DNA of 64,000 nucleotides from Fusarium oxysporum f. sp. lycopersici 4287. Taxonomy: Eukaryota; Ascomycota; Sordariomycetes; Hypocreales; Nectriaceae. The translations under genes and the position numbers were made by a program. The DNA lies in contig NC_030989.1 of assembly GCF_000149955.1 (NCBI RefSeq), positions 1,626,341 through 1,690,340 on the forward strand, written 5' to 3'. How positions within the stretch are numbered: position 1 is the stretch's first letter; every line of letters starts with the position of its first letter. Below are positions 40,507 through 52,789 of the stretch, in pieces. The notes under the pieces were generated by a model. It did no database searches. It worked only from the letters and a program-made list of their open reading frames with translations, and was not told the DNA's origin.

Positions 40507-41132
40507 AGATGAGACACGAGTTCTTTCACATAGAATTCACGCATTATGACCTTTGACCTTTGCCGTTGTAGAGTCATGATGATTGACTTTGGCGTTTACA
40601 GGTTCCTAAATGACCTTCAGGTTATAGAACCTATCAATCACAGAGTGATAGCAGGGGTGTTTGACACAGCCAGTCATTATAGAGTTTACTTTGCAAAAAT
40701 ACTCCAAAGTAAGTATTTCTTGATGAAATACAAGAATATTCGAATGCCGAATTTCATCACAAATTACCATCTTGAACTGGAATGACAAGTTGGTTCGTTA
40801 TCTTATCAGCACGGAGCTCCCTCTGTCATGCGCCAGCTCCATTGACCATCGACCATACATACAGATCCTCCAAAAGCCAAAACGATCAAACTGCAATATT
40901 GCAAGTCAGAAGCTGAGAGAATCTCCTATGAGAGACTCAAATCGATCGTTGAAATAGCATTTGACCATTCTTGGCGTGGCTCAGTCTCGTGCCCCTTCGA
41001 CGTCATCCCTCTATCGCCTGTCTTTCTTGACACGTAGTGGTAGCTGGAAGTCTTCAAGCCAAAGAAACAAACCACTTCTAAACCGGCGCAACTTTCCCCT
41101 GCTACCCAGCACTTTAACCACAAACCACTACA
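40507..41132. other. Intergenic spacer
   Basis: A 626-base region between ELP5 and SEC22, both plus strand. No feature recognised beyond an AT-rich 3' region and the SEC22 leader. Confidence 0.5.
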
Positions 41133-41889
41133 ATGATCTACTCTACGCAAATATCAAGGCTTGATGGTAGGTTAACATCCTCTATAATACCATAAATATA
41201 TATGCTAACACACTACAAGGCCTTATGCTCTGTGCCTCAGTCGATGATGAACAGGTACTCTCCACAACTCAGCTTTACCGCGACTTCATGCTTACGAACC
41301 CTCTCAACAGGCCGAGTCCACCCTCGCAGAGACCAAGCAGAACGTGCGCCAGGTCCTCCGCAAGCTCACACGCAACTCCGAGTCCCAGGCCTCCATCGAG
41401 ACCCCCAACCATACGCTGCACTACCTCATCGACTCGGATATCGTCTTCCTCGCCATCTGCGCTCCCTCGTACCCCCGGAAGCTTGCCTTTACCTACCTAG
41501 CCGACCTCGCACGCGAGTTCACAACCACCTACCCAGCATCTCAGGTCCACTCTCCTGCTCTGCGACCCTACGCTTTCATGGAGTTCGACACCTTCATCTC
41601 GAAGACAAAGACAACCTACGCCGATTCCCGAGCCTCGGCTAACCTCGATAAACTTAACGATGAGCTGCGCGATGTGACAAAGGTAATGACCAAGAACATT
41701 GAGGATTTACTCTACCGTGGAGATAGTCTGGAGCGCATGGGAGAGATCAGCTCGAGGCTGCGTGATGATAGCAAAAAGTATCGACGAGCTGCTGTGCGTA
41801 TCAACTGGGAACTGCTTCTTAAGCAGTACGGACCCTTTGCGGCTCTTGGGTTCATCATCATCTTTTTCCTGTATTGGCGGTTCTTTTAA
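41133..41889 (+). CDS. SEC22: R-SNARE Sec22
   Basis: Exons 41133-41166, 41220-41254 and 41311-41889 give 215 residues (yeast Sec22 is 214). The two small first exons encode MIYSTQISRLDG and LMLCASVDDEQ, the start of the longin domain. The longin domain runs to about residue 120 (YPRKLAFTYLADLAREF). The SNARE motif is DELRDVTKVMTKNIEDLLYRGDSLERM, with the zero-layer Arg in LLYRGDS. The protein ends in a single C-terminal anchor (YGPFAALGFIIIFFLYWRFF). Role: ER-Golgi vesicle fusion in both directions. The first intron ends in AAG. Confidence 0.95.
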
Positions 41890-42272
41890 GAAATGCAAGC
41901 GAGCTGTTTCTGTTCATACATCTAATACTTAAGTCTGGCCACTTGTACTTTACTCTGGGAGTGTGCAATTTGAGAGCTACGATTCAACATTTCAGGGGTA
42001 TATGAGAACCAAGTAGTGTCCTTATATCAAGAGGGGATGCTGCTGGGTTGTGTACTTATGTGATCATTTATGACAAGTTAATTCGTTTATCCGTGCTGGC
42101 TTTGGCAATTCTTGCTAATCATAACCTCAATGCTGCTCCTAAACCATGCTGTCTCACCTAGGTAATACCGTATGAGACTCCAAACTCCAGATGTCATCTG
42201 CTCTACCCAAAATCATCAAGGAAAACACCATATTTTTGTTAACAAGTCCCAAAACCGACCGCTTACTCTGAA
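41890..42272. other. Convergent intergenic region
   Basis: A 383-base region between the 3' ends of SEC22 and the zinc-finger gene. No feature seen. Confidence 0.5.
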
Positions 42273-43364
42273 CTACATCACTATGCAATTATCTGAAGCC
42301 GCCTGTGCTTGAGAGGTTGGCGCCGTCACTGTATGTTGCCATTCAAGATGTTCCTGAAACGCCTCCATGTCTTCGTAGCCCAAATCTGGTCGATATGCAT
42401 CCTCGTCATCATACTGCTCTTGAGGTTCTGTTGATTCCACTTCGCAATATGGACACAGTAAACCGGCCTGCCAATCCCGAGGTTGTGGTGCCATATGATT
42501 TGCGATGGCTACGGGCGCAAATACAACCTGCTTCTCTTGGTGTCCAGACAATGTAAACGCTGTTGCTTGCCAGTGAGGGTTATCGATTGTTGGTGATAGT
42601 GTCAAAATTGGAGACGCGGCGGCTTCTTGGAACGTCCGTATCGAGGGCATATTCTCAATATCCTCCCATACTATGTGACCATCACAATAGTCGCAAACGA
42701 AAGCAATATCTCGATCGCCAAATCGCTTAAACGACCCAATAGTATTGCATAAGCGTAGCTCCTCTCGATATCTTCTCGAATACTCGGCCTCGTCTGGCAC
42801 GGTCTTATTTAATGTCCATTGTCGCTGTTGTCGGTAGACGAGGAAAGCTCCCAAACATCTTGCCGACCCTTCTTTTTCCGAGCTATATATTCGACGTGCT
42901 GCTCGACATTGTGCTCTGTGTAATTTTCGCTGTAAAGCATGTGTTTCGCGGACCCATATTGGGTTGATTGGGCCGCCTGAGCGACTCCAATCTCGTATTT
43001 GTTCTATATGAGCTGTAAATTGAGCTTTGAGAGCTCTCAATTCCTCGATGGATTCATCTGGCCAATAAGTCAGTAAACGGATCCATCACTCAACTTTGTA
43101 GAAGCCTGAAGCCAATGGGAATGCCTGCATCGGAGAATACGTACGTTTTCGGTCGGTTTCGTAGTATATCTGTCCATTAACCAAAGGTGCCAATTCTTGA
43201 AAGTCCTTCTTGGCTTCGTCCAACGCAGAAGCAAGGGCGTGTACTTGCTCGTGCTCGTCCGGTCCCCAATGGCTCTTGTCGGCCAAACTGAGGATTCGCA
43301 ATCCCTGGGATAAAAGAGTCGCAATGGCCGCAAGCAATGACCCGACCGAGTCAAGGCTGCTCAT
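42273..43364 (-). CDS. C2H2-like zinc finger protein with STAND-type N-terminal region
   Basis: Exons 43364-43145 and 43057-42273 give 334 residues; the intron has a strong GTACGT donor and CCAG acceptor. The N-terminal 70 residues (SLDSVGSLLAAIATLLSQGLRILSLADKS) resemble the helical leader often found at the start of fungal STAND and ankyrin proteins, but no NACHT or repeat domain follows. A basic helical middle (RKLHRAQCRAARRIY) comes next. Two Cys pairs are present: FVCDYCDGHIVW and LLCPYCEVES, the second followed by HLEWQHT to give a C2H2-like site with a long loop. Function unknown. A nucleic-acid or protein-binding role is only inferred from the finger. Confidence 0.7.
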
Positions 43365-44570
43365 GATTCGGTTTCGAGGATAAGGTTTGCGATTTTCCCC
43401 AAGTATTGGGAGGGCGCGGGGTTGCGTCGAGGTAGGATAACGTAAGCTCACAGTCTCGTGAAAGGGTATAATTCGTAGTAGAAAAAGCAATGGATTCGAA
43501 GTAGTAGAAAGACGTCAATCACCGGCGTCGTCGCGGGGCGAGGGACTGATGCGATTGGGGGCGGCGCATGAGGTTTCGTCGGCTCGAACCGGACTCCCCC
43601 GGCTCGAGAGAACAGGAGGTTACTGAAGGAAGCTTGACTTGACGATAGAGGTGACAAGAGCTCCAAGATAGGGCGCACAGGAGCGTTCGGCTGTGCTATT
43701 TATTTACTTGGTTGTATTCATGTAACCAAGCAACCGAAGGCATGAGGCTGAGCAATTGGTAGGTACGTAATGTTTGTAGCACTTCTGTTCAGGGTCCTTT
43801 CCGTTATTGTCAAAGTGACCCTCGTGAAGACGAGGCTGTGCAGGCAAAAATACTGGGGGTTCCAAGGATTGATTCTTCAGACCGTCTATTGAAGAGTTTC
43901 AGGGGATGTAGAAGGAGAAAAATATGGTTAAAAAGAGAGTTGTCTCTAGCTGCTTAGGTATGGCTAGGTAGGTTATGTACGAATCGCGGACACTGAGGTG
44001 CGTACTGGGCACTGAACCCCAAGTCTGAAACAGCCAGCTTCCATTGATACATACGTTGAATCAAAAAGCTGAGGTGAGCTCCTCCGCAAAATGACGGAAT
44101 AAGGAACAGCACTGAAGTCCCCTGTAACTCACCTGCTATGACGCCCGTTAGTGGGTCGTAAATTGTAACATCCTGTCGGGTGTCCCGAACCTAGAGACCG
44201 GGGTGCTCCTCTGTTCTATCATCCAAATCTATCATTCGTAGCTTCGTATATTCGTAGGGCTACGAATCAGAAGGCATACCTAGCTAGTCCACCAGTCATC
44301 TCGAGCTAAGGGAAGCTTATCAATAGACTGTCGAAGATTGTACCATAGATAAATGCAATCACAATGACTCATACGAATCATATTGTTTCATTACACGGGC
44401 CCTGAAAGATCATTCGTTGCACACAGATGGTATTGATTCCTTTGCACCTGATATTCAACTAAAAATGGCCGATTAGAACTACAACATAGTTATCAAAGCT
44501 ATGACTACAGAAGCAAACCCGACAGTCTAGACCTAAGGGTCTTTCCTCGGCTCCTATTGCCGTCTGCAAC
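43365..44570. other. Intergenic spacer with a palindrome
   Basis: About 1.2 kb between the zinc-finger gene start and the CLPTM1-family stop. It includes three ATTCGTAG half-sites, two of them forming an inverted repeat. A GGTTCGAGCC on the minus strand near 43585 looks like a tRNA B box, but no A box or cloverleaf was found. Confidence 0.5.
44250..44267. repeat. Perfect 8+8 inverted repeat ATTCGTAG-GG-CTACGAAT
   Basis: Arms of 8 bases are separated by 2. A third direct half-site ATTCGTAG is at 44234-44241. The pattern suits a dimeric transcription factor but could also be chance. Confidence 0.75.
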
Positions 44571-46654
44571 TCACTTCCGCTTCTTGGCCTTGCCAGTATC
44601 CGCGCTACTGGTCTTGGCTTCGGCCTTGACATCCTCAACCAGTTTGTCCTTGGCCTTTTCCTTGGCCTCTTTGTCGTCAACAGCCTCGTCCTCTCCACCC
44701 TGGCCAAACTCGTTGACACGGCTGTAATCGATGCGATAAGCCCATCGTTGGTAAAGATACACGAAGAAGATAACATCGTCGCGAAGAGTGGCCAAACGGT
44801 GCAAGAAAGGCATCTTGATGGTAAAGGCAAACAGATCGTCGATGAAGGTGTTGAGAAACTTGTACATCATGGCCTTTGCAGGCATGTGGGCGACACTCTT
44901 CAGCCGGTAGTTGATGTACAGCGAGGGAACCATCATCAAGAAACCGTAGGCGTAGACAGATCCCACCAAAGTAGTAATGATGTAGGAGTACCACGACTTG
45001 TGGGAATCGTAGTAGAGAGAGTAGATGCCATATGCGATCAGCAGAGGAATGCCAGCAATGTACATGTACTTGAAAGCAATCTCATCGTACTCCTTGGTCT
45101 TCTCTTCAGTCTCGGTCAACTTCTGCTTGTCCTCGAAAGCGATAGTGTAAGGGAGGAAAGATCCCGGTCCACCAGGACGAATGCGAACGTTGACAACAGT
45201 GGTGATCTTCCAGAACTCAATGACGATACCAACGACCTGAGAGCCCAAAATCATCCAGCTGGTGTTCTGAGAGTTGTCGAGGAGGTACAGGAAGATGACA
45301 GTTTGCATGAAAACATTGGCCAGGATCGAACGGACTGAGATACCGACGTTGTCCTTCTTCTTGCGGTAGTGGGCAATATCGGACCCGAACGCGAGAGTCT
45401 CGAGAATCATGTGCAAGATACTGACTACAATGGTAACGCCGAGCAAGATTGGGTTCGAGTCGAGGAATACCTCCTTGATCATCTCGATCTCGGTGCCATC
45501 GCCGCCACCAGGAAGAGAGCCACCAAATGCTGCCTGTCGAGCAGACTCCTTGGAGTTGGTCTCAAGCGTAGACATGAGCTGAAACTGCCAGCTGGCCAGG
45601 TTACCAAGATCAATACGAAGAGGAAGTTCCTTGACGGTATCGTTGAGGAGAGTCATCTGGTTTGTCAATTGCCAAAAAGTGTTGACGAACAGAACAGGGT
45701 CTATCTATGTTAGTTACCATGTCATTGGCATATAAGTTGTTGCTACTTACAGTACCAGGCGTGCTGACCAGAGCCATCTCGAGCACCAGTAGCCTCAAGG
45801 CGCAAGTATTGTCGCATCTGAGGGGCCATCGCGGCGAAGTCCTTGACACCCAGATCGGGGACGAAGGACAAGCTTGCATTAGGATGATAGTAGTTCGCAA
45901 TAATAGGTCCAGTGGGCTCCTCCTCTTCAGGTTCCTCCTCATGCTTGGGGATATCCTCGAGCAAGTTTCGCGTCTTCGCAACCTTCTTCTTGGGAAGGTA
46001 TTGTGTTAGAGGCCAAGTGAAGTAGTAGGCTTTGGACGTATCATATCCGGGCTGCTTAGGATCGAGATTACTTCCAGGAAGGCCAATGTAGAAATGCCCC
46101 CAGAGGGTACCATTATGCTGGACAGCTGGAGGAACCGTGAACTTCGTCTCAATCGTTCGCTTATCGGACTTATTGCTAAGATGGAACTCCTTCTCTTGTA
46201 GTACAAGATATTCGTCGGGCACTTGCGAGATAGGCGCTGGGTTAAACGACTGGGAGAGCGTTACGATGATATCAACGTGGCTATCTTGAGGCCAGATGGG
46301 CGCAATGTTCTTTGGGATATTACGGTATGTCGCGCCCTCGTTGAGCTCCTTCGGGCGAAGCTGGAAAGGAGGGATACCCTCGACATTCCCAGGGACTGTA
46401 ACGGCTTCACCTGTCTCTGGATTGGTGACTGTAACTCCCCGTTGGTCCTTTTTCAAGGCCAAGTTGAGGGCCGCATTGATGCCAAAGTAGATGGCGCCGC
46501 CGAGGAGAAGCTTGTTGAAGCTGAAACCCTGCATAGAATCGACATTAGTGTATGGTTACGATGTGAGATTTGCTTTGCGATGACTTACACCACCACCACC
46601 GCCACCTTGCTGCTGCTCGCGTTGACGAGGAGGCAAGACTTGAGCTTCAGCCAT
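44571..46654 (-). CDS. CLPTM1 family multipass membrane protein
   Basis: Exons 46654-46589, 46528-45751 and 45700-44571 give 657 residues. After a short Gln/Gly-rich cytosolic tail comes one hydrophobic segment, then a lumenal beta-rich region (about 60-310, with NHxT/S sequons) carrying YLVLQEKEFHLSNKSDKRTIETKF, and then about five membrane helices. The CLPTM1 block includes NTSWMILGSQVVGIVIEFWKITTVVNV, YDEIAFKYMYIAGIPLLIAYGIYSL, SWYSYIITTLVGSVYAYGF and FIDDLFAFTIKMPFLHRLATLRDD. A charged Lys/Glu tail ends the protein. Family role: animal CLPTM1 and CLPTM1L are ER/Golgi proteins, CLPTM1L acting as a lipid scramblase; the fungal role is inferred only. The second intron uses the later of two TAG sites. 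Confidence 0.92.
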
Positions 46655-47696
46655 TGCGTCTGCTTCTATTCAATTGCAGAGAATGGCAGACGTTGTGCAA
46701 TGGATTGAAGAAGACCTGCAGGATACTACCTTGATACTAGAGTCAAGGTTGTTGGTTGTTGCACCTGAGGCGACGTGTTTGGTTGGTCAGAGTTCTGAGA
46801 AGTTGGAGGTTGCTCCAAGGATGGAAATTGGAAATCCCCTCGCAGTCCACTTCAGGCTCCATGACAGTTGACGTTGACGTGCTGCGGGCACCCACGAATA
46901 GCGATTGGCCACCTGAACACGTACCCCTGTACCTTTAACTGCGGCGGCCGTTGTCGGCTCGGAGATTGACCACGTTTAAAAGATGCGTCCACTAAAAGAG
47001 TTTGAGATACAGTGCATCATGGGGAGATCATGGCCCCGCCATTGAACGCATCAATGATGTTCAAGACAATGCTCACGATGCGAGATTCATGCTAAGCCAT
47101 GCTGAGAATCGCCCTATCCTGCTAGAACACGCCTCATGTCCCGGTGACCAGCTGACCTCAGTCATGAATGTCATTGTCCAGTAACATATCTCGTAAGTGG
47201 CAATTTGTAGTGGCACAACTTACATGAATGCATGGAGCACGGCCGCAAGCAGCACCTCCGAAGACGTGGCTCCCGTCGCTCCATATCAATAGCCCGATAG
47301 GCCGTTGACAGATGTTTGTGTTGGTCAACTAACTTGCTTAACTAGTTCCTGGGCTATTCATATGACTAGTATATAAGCTGGGAAACTTTTATTCTCTTGA
47401 CTCTTTCTTGTTTCTATTTCCTTGTTGAATCACGATTTATGCTCAAAGTTTGACTCATCTGGGATATTCTTAGTTCAAGTTGAATACTTCACGGTCGCCA
47501 CATAAGACTCACCGAAACAAGTATTCCATCGTTACCCGCCTCCATCATTGTTCTCACTTTATTATATCATAAATAGCCCTCCTCCGTACGAGCTCGACTC
47601 TTTTTCAAAACTTAGTCGAATCCTTTTAGAGACAACCTCTTTATATACACTATCATAACCTACAGTCTTTACAACAAATCAACAAACAAGCCCATC
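46655..47696. promoter_or_regulatory. Divergent promoter, CLPTM1-family gene / LOG gene
   Basis: A 1.04-kb region between two start codons. TATATAAG at about 47371-47378 and TTTATATA near 47640 are possible TATA elements for the LOG gene. No coding feature seen. Confidence 0.45.
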
Positions 47697-48511
47697 ATGA
47701 CTGCTGACAGCACCATCCCATCACAGGCAGCCGTTGTCTCACAGAACGGCCACCCTCGAACTAAGATTTGCGTTTACTGTGGTGCTGCTCCTGGCGCGAG
47801 TCCTGCTCACATTGAAGCTGCTCGTGCTCTTGGGAGAGCCATGGCTGAAAACAATATTGACCTAGGTGAGTCACATCAGCGAGGCGGTCCGCCAGCGACG
47901 GATACCATCGCGGGCCGCCAACCGCCGACCTCCGGGTATGACCCCGTCATGGCTAACACCGGACAATAGTTTACGGAGGTGGAACTGTCGGACTTATGGG
48001 CGAGGTGGCAAAGAGTCTCTGCGCAATCAACGGCCCTGAGTCTGTTCATGGTATCATCCCTGAGGCTCTGGTCAAGTTTGAACGAGATGGCACCTACGGA
48101 ACTGTCAATGAACATAACCACATTGTACCAGAGGAGTCTGTCTATGGCCGCACTACAGTTGTCAAGGATATGCATACTCGAAAGAAGCTCATGGCCGAGG
48201 AGGTTTTTGCTGGTGGTCCCGGCAGTGGCTTCATCGGCTTGAGTGGCGGATTTGGTACCATGGAGGAAATCTTCGAGACGACTACTTGGAACCAACTGGG
48301 AATCCACAACCGCGGCATCGTTCTACTTAACATTGAGGGCTACTGGGACGGTATCGTCCAGTGGATGGACCGCGCTTCTGAGGAGGGTTTTGTAAAGCCT
48401 GCCAACAAGAACATCCTGGTTAACGCCGACACCCCTGAAGGCGCAATCAAGGCTCTTCGGGAATACAAGGTCTCAGATGCCATCTATCAGCTTCAATGGG
48501 GCAGTCAGTAA
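47697..48511 (+). CDS. LOG family cytokinin riboside 5'-monophosphate phosphoribohydrolase
   Basis: Exons 47697-47865 and 47970-48511 give 236 residues. The 104-nt intron is one of the longer ones here (donor GTGAGT, acceptor AATAG) and restores NIDLVYGGGTVGLMGEVA. The Rossmann-like LOG core starts at KICVYCGAAPGASPAH. The nucleotide and catalytic motifs are MHTRKKLMAEE and GLSGGFGTMEEIFE; the family motif is PGGxGTxxE, with Ser replacing Pro here. Reaction by family: cytokinin riboside monophosphate to free cytokinin plus ribose 5-phosphate, although many LOG-like proteins are general nucleoside-monophosphate hydrolases. No isopentenyl transferase or P450 gene adjoins it, so it is not a compact cytokinin cluster. 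Confidence 0.9.
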
Positions 48512-48797
48512 GGAATTGGTTTGAGGCGCTGGATCAGGATCCGGGTTTGGATTTGGAAACTGGAGCCAAACAGGTGTTTTAACGGTGTTTACGGATAGTT
48601 CTTCGTTTCCGCATTTCTAGGATAGGATAGACTGGCGCTCCATAAATAGACGGACTGATGACCTAAGCCACCTGCTCTGTTGTGACTGACCAGACGTGAG
48701 ACCCATGAAAAGCTGTCTTTGCAGCATGTAATTGTACATGATCTATTTAGCTAGCAACCCGACGCCACGTGTATCCGCTTCATCATTCGTCACACGT

Positions 48798-49733
48798 TTA
48801 GCTGTCCACATCCATGCCCTCACCGTCGCCTTCCTCTGCGCCTCCTTGACCCTCGCCAACGCTCTCGATCCATGGCTGTACCTCGAATCCATCGTACAGC
48901 TTGAAGGGCTCGACCTTCTTCTTGCCGTCCTTTGTGTTGATGCCCACTACGCCGACTGATGTGTTCTCTACTGTAAGCTCCTTGTCCTGAACCAAACTCT
49001 CCTTCAGAGCCTTAAGACCGTGCTTGACCAACTCCTCCCTTGAACAGTCGGCGAACTCGTCGATGTTGCGCTCAAGGTATGTTCGAGCCATTTGGCTTCG
49101 CGCGCCAATGGCAAAAGCAAGCATCTCTTCTGTCATGCCTGAGGGCTGGAACTCGAACAGGTGGGGACCGCGCTCGTCAACACCGGCAACTAGCAGACCA
49201 ACACCGTAAGGTCGCTTTCCGTACATTTGAGTGTTCATCTGGGCCTTCTCACCGATCATGTCGACAAGGGATCGGAGGGGAATGGCACGGCCGTAGGTGA
49301 GTCGGTGTCCTAGACACTGCTGCTTCATGAAGTTGGAGAGAACGCGAGCATCGGAAGTAAGACCGGCGATGGCGATACCAGCATGTTCGTCGACAGTGAA
49401 GAGCTTCTTCTGGTAGGATGAGAGTTCCTCTGCGTTTCGCTATGAAGGTGTGTGTTAGAAGAATGACTTCGAAAGCTCCCGTACGGGACAATTATGTATG
49501 GAGGGGCAGGGGAATAGTCGTACCTTGACAGCACAAAGAACGGCATGGGTCTTGCTGGCGATACCGACAACAACTGAACCTTGCTTCACTGCCTCAGCAG
49601 CATATTCAATCTGGAATATTCGGCCCTGGGGCGAGCTTGGGGAAAGTCAGCTTGCTCAAGGTGCCAGGATAGAGCTAACAGCTTAGGTGACGTACAAGGT
49701 AACGGAATCGTTATCGTAGTTGTTTCTGAACAT
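48798..49733 (-). CDS. PRE5: 20S proteasome subunit alpha-6 (Pre5/PSMA1)
   Basis: Exons 49733-49696, 49635-49524 and 49439-48798 give 263 residues. The N-terminal gate sequence reads [33 protein letters not shown], the alpha-subunit signature with the YDxDxxxFSPxGR pattern. [15 protein letters not shown] and [24 protein letters not shown] are alpha-6 features. There is no catalytic Thr, as expected. The C-terminal tail is Gly/Glu/Asp-rich and disordered. Role: outer ring of the 20S core particle. Both first exons are short, and intron 1 ends in CCCCAAG. Its 3' end faces the LOG gene 3' end, with 286 bases between them. Confidence 0.95.
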
Positions 49734-51410
49734 GATGAATTGTTAGCTGCTCTAGCAGCGCCGCGTAGAATGTGATCGGTGAGATTGCGCGAAGCAAATA
49801 TCGTTATGCGTGGGTTGCGATGGAGAGCTTCGTTGGAGGTGGATTTTGGGCGTTGGTTGTTAGTATAGGTCGGGATGGAGTTGAGGTGGTTGAGCACCAG
49901 GCAGCTCAAGCTTCGTAGCCTGGGGCTGGTTGCGCTAGGACCTGCAGCCTTCCATTCTGCCGTGGATGACCCGCCACACCGCCTGCTAAATCGGATAGCT
50001 CCATGATGACATTGGGTCTTTGAGGCTCTTTGTTTTCTCCCCACGATAAACCAAAACGAACTCTCTGGCTCTATGAGAAAGGGTCAAGTTGAAGTGCGGA
50101 ATCACGGACTGGTGTTAGGCGTGATACATCCTCAACCACCCGGCTGCCCGCTCGTACATCCCTAATTAGAGTCTTCTTAAAGCTGATAGTTCCATGCTGT
50201 CGATGTCCTGTGACCTTAATTCTGAATCCCGCCTGGCATCATGAAAAGAAAGCGACGTGGCAAGTTTAACTCATTCACTTGTCTTTCAGCTGGCGGAGAA
50301 GGCTCGCTGCAAAGTTTTTAAGTTCCTTGACGAGAACTATGGGGTTTGTCCCTGCAAGGTTGTATACTTGTCTTATTGGACGTGACCTGATGAAAGCATG
50401 GCGAGACTACGCCTGACTTACTGTTAGAGAATCGAGCGACGGAGCTTATTTAACTTGAATGTACTGAAAGAGTTGCAATTCCAGAAGAACACAACATGAC
50501 GAATAGCTCTCAGGTGCTAGGAGTGTTCAACCAGAAAAATACACTGCTATGGTAACAGCTGGTGAGAGACGTTGTTGCTCCGATTTGGCAGGCTAGTAGA
50601 GGGATACATCTGCTTTATGAGCTAATTGCTGTCGCTTGGAACCCTCACTAATAATGCATATCAATGATGAACTCAATCAGACCCGTTGAAGCATATTGGC
50701 GGTCGAGGCTTGGAGAAAGAAAACATATTCCCTTACTATAAGCAAGCTCTATTGCGGATAATGACCTGGAATACATGCTGTCGAGTAGTGTGTTCCCTTG
50801 ATTGCACTAATTTGGTCTTGAGGAGCTTCTGTTGTAGAAAATATCTGTTGTCAAGACCTTGATGTGCTTGGGTAAATATATGCAACTCTCATCGAAAATC
50901 CTGAAATTACTGCTGCTCTTTGACAATCTGGGTTACTCATCAGGCATGTCCGGTAAAGCTTTTTCTGGGGCAATACACTCCAGAACACAATATGATATTC
51001 CGAACTTGACTAGGTAGGCTTGATTGCTTGATGGACGTTCTAATATCCGCTGTGCCAGCCTAGTAAAACCCCCAATTGGTGCGGAGCCACCACATTGATG
51101 GCCATTTTAGCCTCAGCGAATAACGATTGCAGTTCACAGCCATCACGGCTCACCAATCTGTTGAATTATCGAGGATTTGAACAAGATCTGTCCATTCTTG
51201 ACTGCTATACACATACCCCTCATTTCTTCAAATTTGCTCTTGTCATACCAAACTCACCTTCCCAGAGTCATACGTTGAATATCGGATCCCTCTTGTGGGC
51301 ATTTCTATTGGATGACTCACTGTGACTTACAGTAAATACCCGCGACTTTTAGACAACTCCAGTTTTTATCCTCTCGCATATTCACTCTCTTCTCTCAACA
51401 CAACAACATC
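49734..51410. promoter_or_regulatory. Divergent spacer, PRE5 / SER1
   Basis: A 1.7-kb region between two start codons. No coding sequence, tRNA or long repeat was recognised. The SER1 side carries a perfect Gcn4/Cpc1 site. Confidence 0.5.
51313..51319. promoter_or_regulatory. TGACTCA Gcn4/Cpc1 site upstream of SER1
   Basis: A perfect match to the palindromic binding site of the cross-pathway control activator, 92 nt before the SER1 start codon. Confidence 0.6.
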
Positions 51411-52789
51411 ATGCCTTCCAGATCTGAGATCACATATTTCGGCGCAGGCCCTGCTTTGCTGCCCACAGACGTCCTTGAGAAGGCCGCCCAGGCCCTCATT
51501 GACTATGAGCATACCGGATTGGGTACAGCCAAAATCTCATAATTCATCGTGAACGTCACTAATCAAATGACAAGGTATTGCTGAGCACAGCCATCGTTCA
51601 GAGCTGGCTACAAACATCATCAACGAGGCTAAGGCTGATCTTGCCTCTTACATTGACATTCCCGAGGACTATGAGGTTCTTTTCATGCAGGGTGGTGGAA
51701 GTGGAGAGTTCTCCGCTACCATGTACAACCTTGTCGGTGCATGGGTGACAAAGAAGAAGGCCCAGATTGTTGCCAACCTCAAGGCTCCGGAGGATGACCC
51801 TCGTGTGGAGCAGGAGCTCAGAAATGCAGTCGAGAAGGAGCTCAAGACTGACTACATTGTTACTGGTGGTTGGTCTCAGAAGGCTTCTGAAGAAGCCAAA
51901 CGACTGCTTGGTCCTGAGCATGTCAACATTGTCGCTGACGCCCGCCAGATTAACAATGGCAAGTATGGCAAGATTCCTGAGGAGAGCACCTGGAACCTCT
52001 CCAAGGAAGCTGCTTTGGTGTATTATTGCGATAACGAGACCGTCGATGGTGTAGAATTTCCTGCTTTCCCTCAGTCCCTGACCCCTGGACCTGACGGCGA
52101 GGGCCCTATTGTTGTGGCCGATATGTCCTCCAACATCCTGTCGAGGAGAATCCCTGTCCGAAACTTCTCAGTCATCTTCTTCGGCGCCCAGAAGAACCTC
52201 GGCTGCACTGGTGTCACCGTTGTGATTATCAAGAAGAGCCTTCTTCCTCCCAAGACACCTCAACCTCCTCCCGCACTTCTTCGACGACTTGGACTTCCTA
52301 TCCCTCCTATCATCTTCTCTTACGAGACTATCGCCAAGAACAACAGTCTCTACAACACCCTTAGCATCTTCGAGTAAGCGCTTCTATAAGACACGTTTGA
52401 TACATGTACTGACTAGACTTAGTGTCTATATCGCTGGCCAAGTTCTCAAGAAGTCACTCAGCACCTATAACAAGGTTGAGGGACAGGAGGCCGTGTCCGC
52501 CAAGAAGGCCGAGCTTATCTATGGTGCTCTTGACGCCCACCCTGATGTGTACAGAGTTGTCCCTGACAAGTCTGTTCGTTCAAGGATGAACATCTGCTTC
52601 CGCGTTACCAAGAATGGCGACACTGATGGCACAGAGAAGGCTTTCCTTAAGGAGGCCACTGCACAGGGTCTCACCGGCCTCAAGGGTCACCGAAGCGTGG
52701 GTGGTATTCGTGCCAGCAGCTACAATTCCATTTCCTTGGAGGGCGCCGAAAAGCTTGCCAAGTTCATTGAGACGTTTGCTACCTCTTAG
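51411..52789 (+). CDS. SER1: Phosphoserine aminotransferase
   Basis: Exons 51411-51522, 51575-52373 and 52423-52789 give 425 residues, within the usual fungal range. The fold is a class V aminotransferase. It begins EITYFGAGPALLPTDVLE, has the phosphate-binding block MQGGGSGEFSATMYNL, and carries the PLP lysine Lys244 in FFGAQKNLGCTG. It ends in GHRSVGGIRASSYNSISLEGAEKL. Reaction: 3-phosphohydroxypyruvate + glutamate to 3-phosphoserine + 2-oxoglutarate, in serine synthesis. The first intron ends in AAG; the second has GTAAGC and CTTAG. A TGACTCA site upstream suggests general amino-acid control. Confidence 0.96.

Noticed and set aside
43575..43620. tRNA-like B box GGTTCGAGCC on the minus strand
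   Set aside because: No A box, anticodon arm or acceptor pairing could be found at the right distances.
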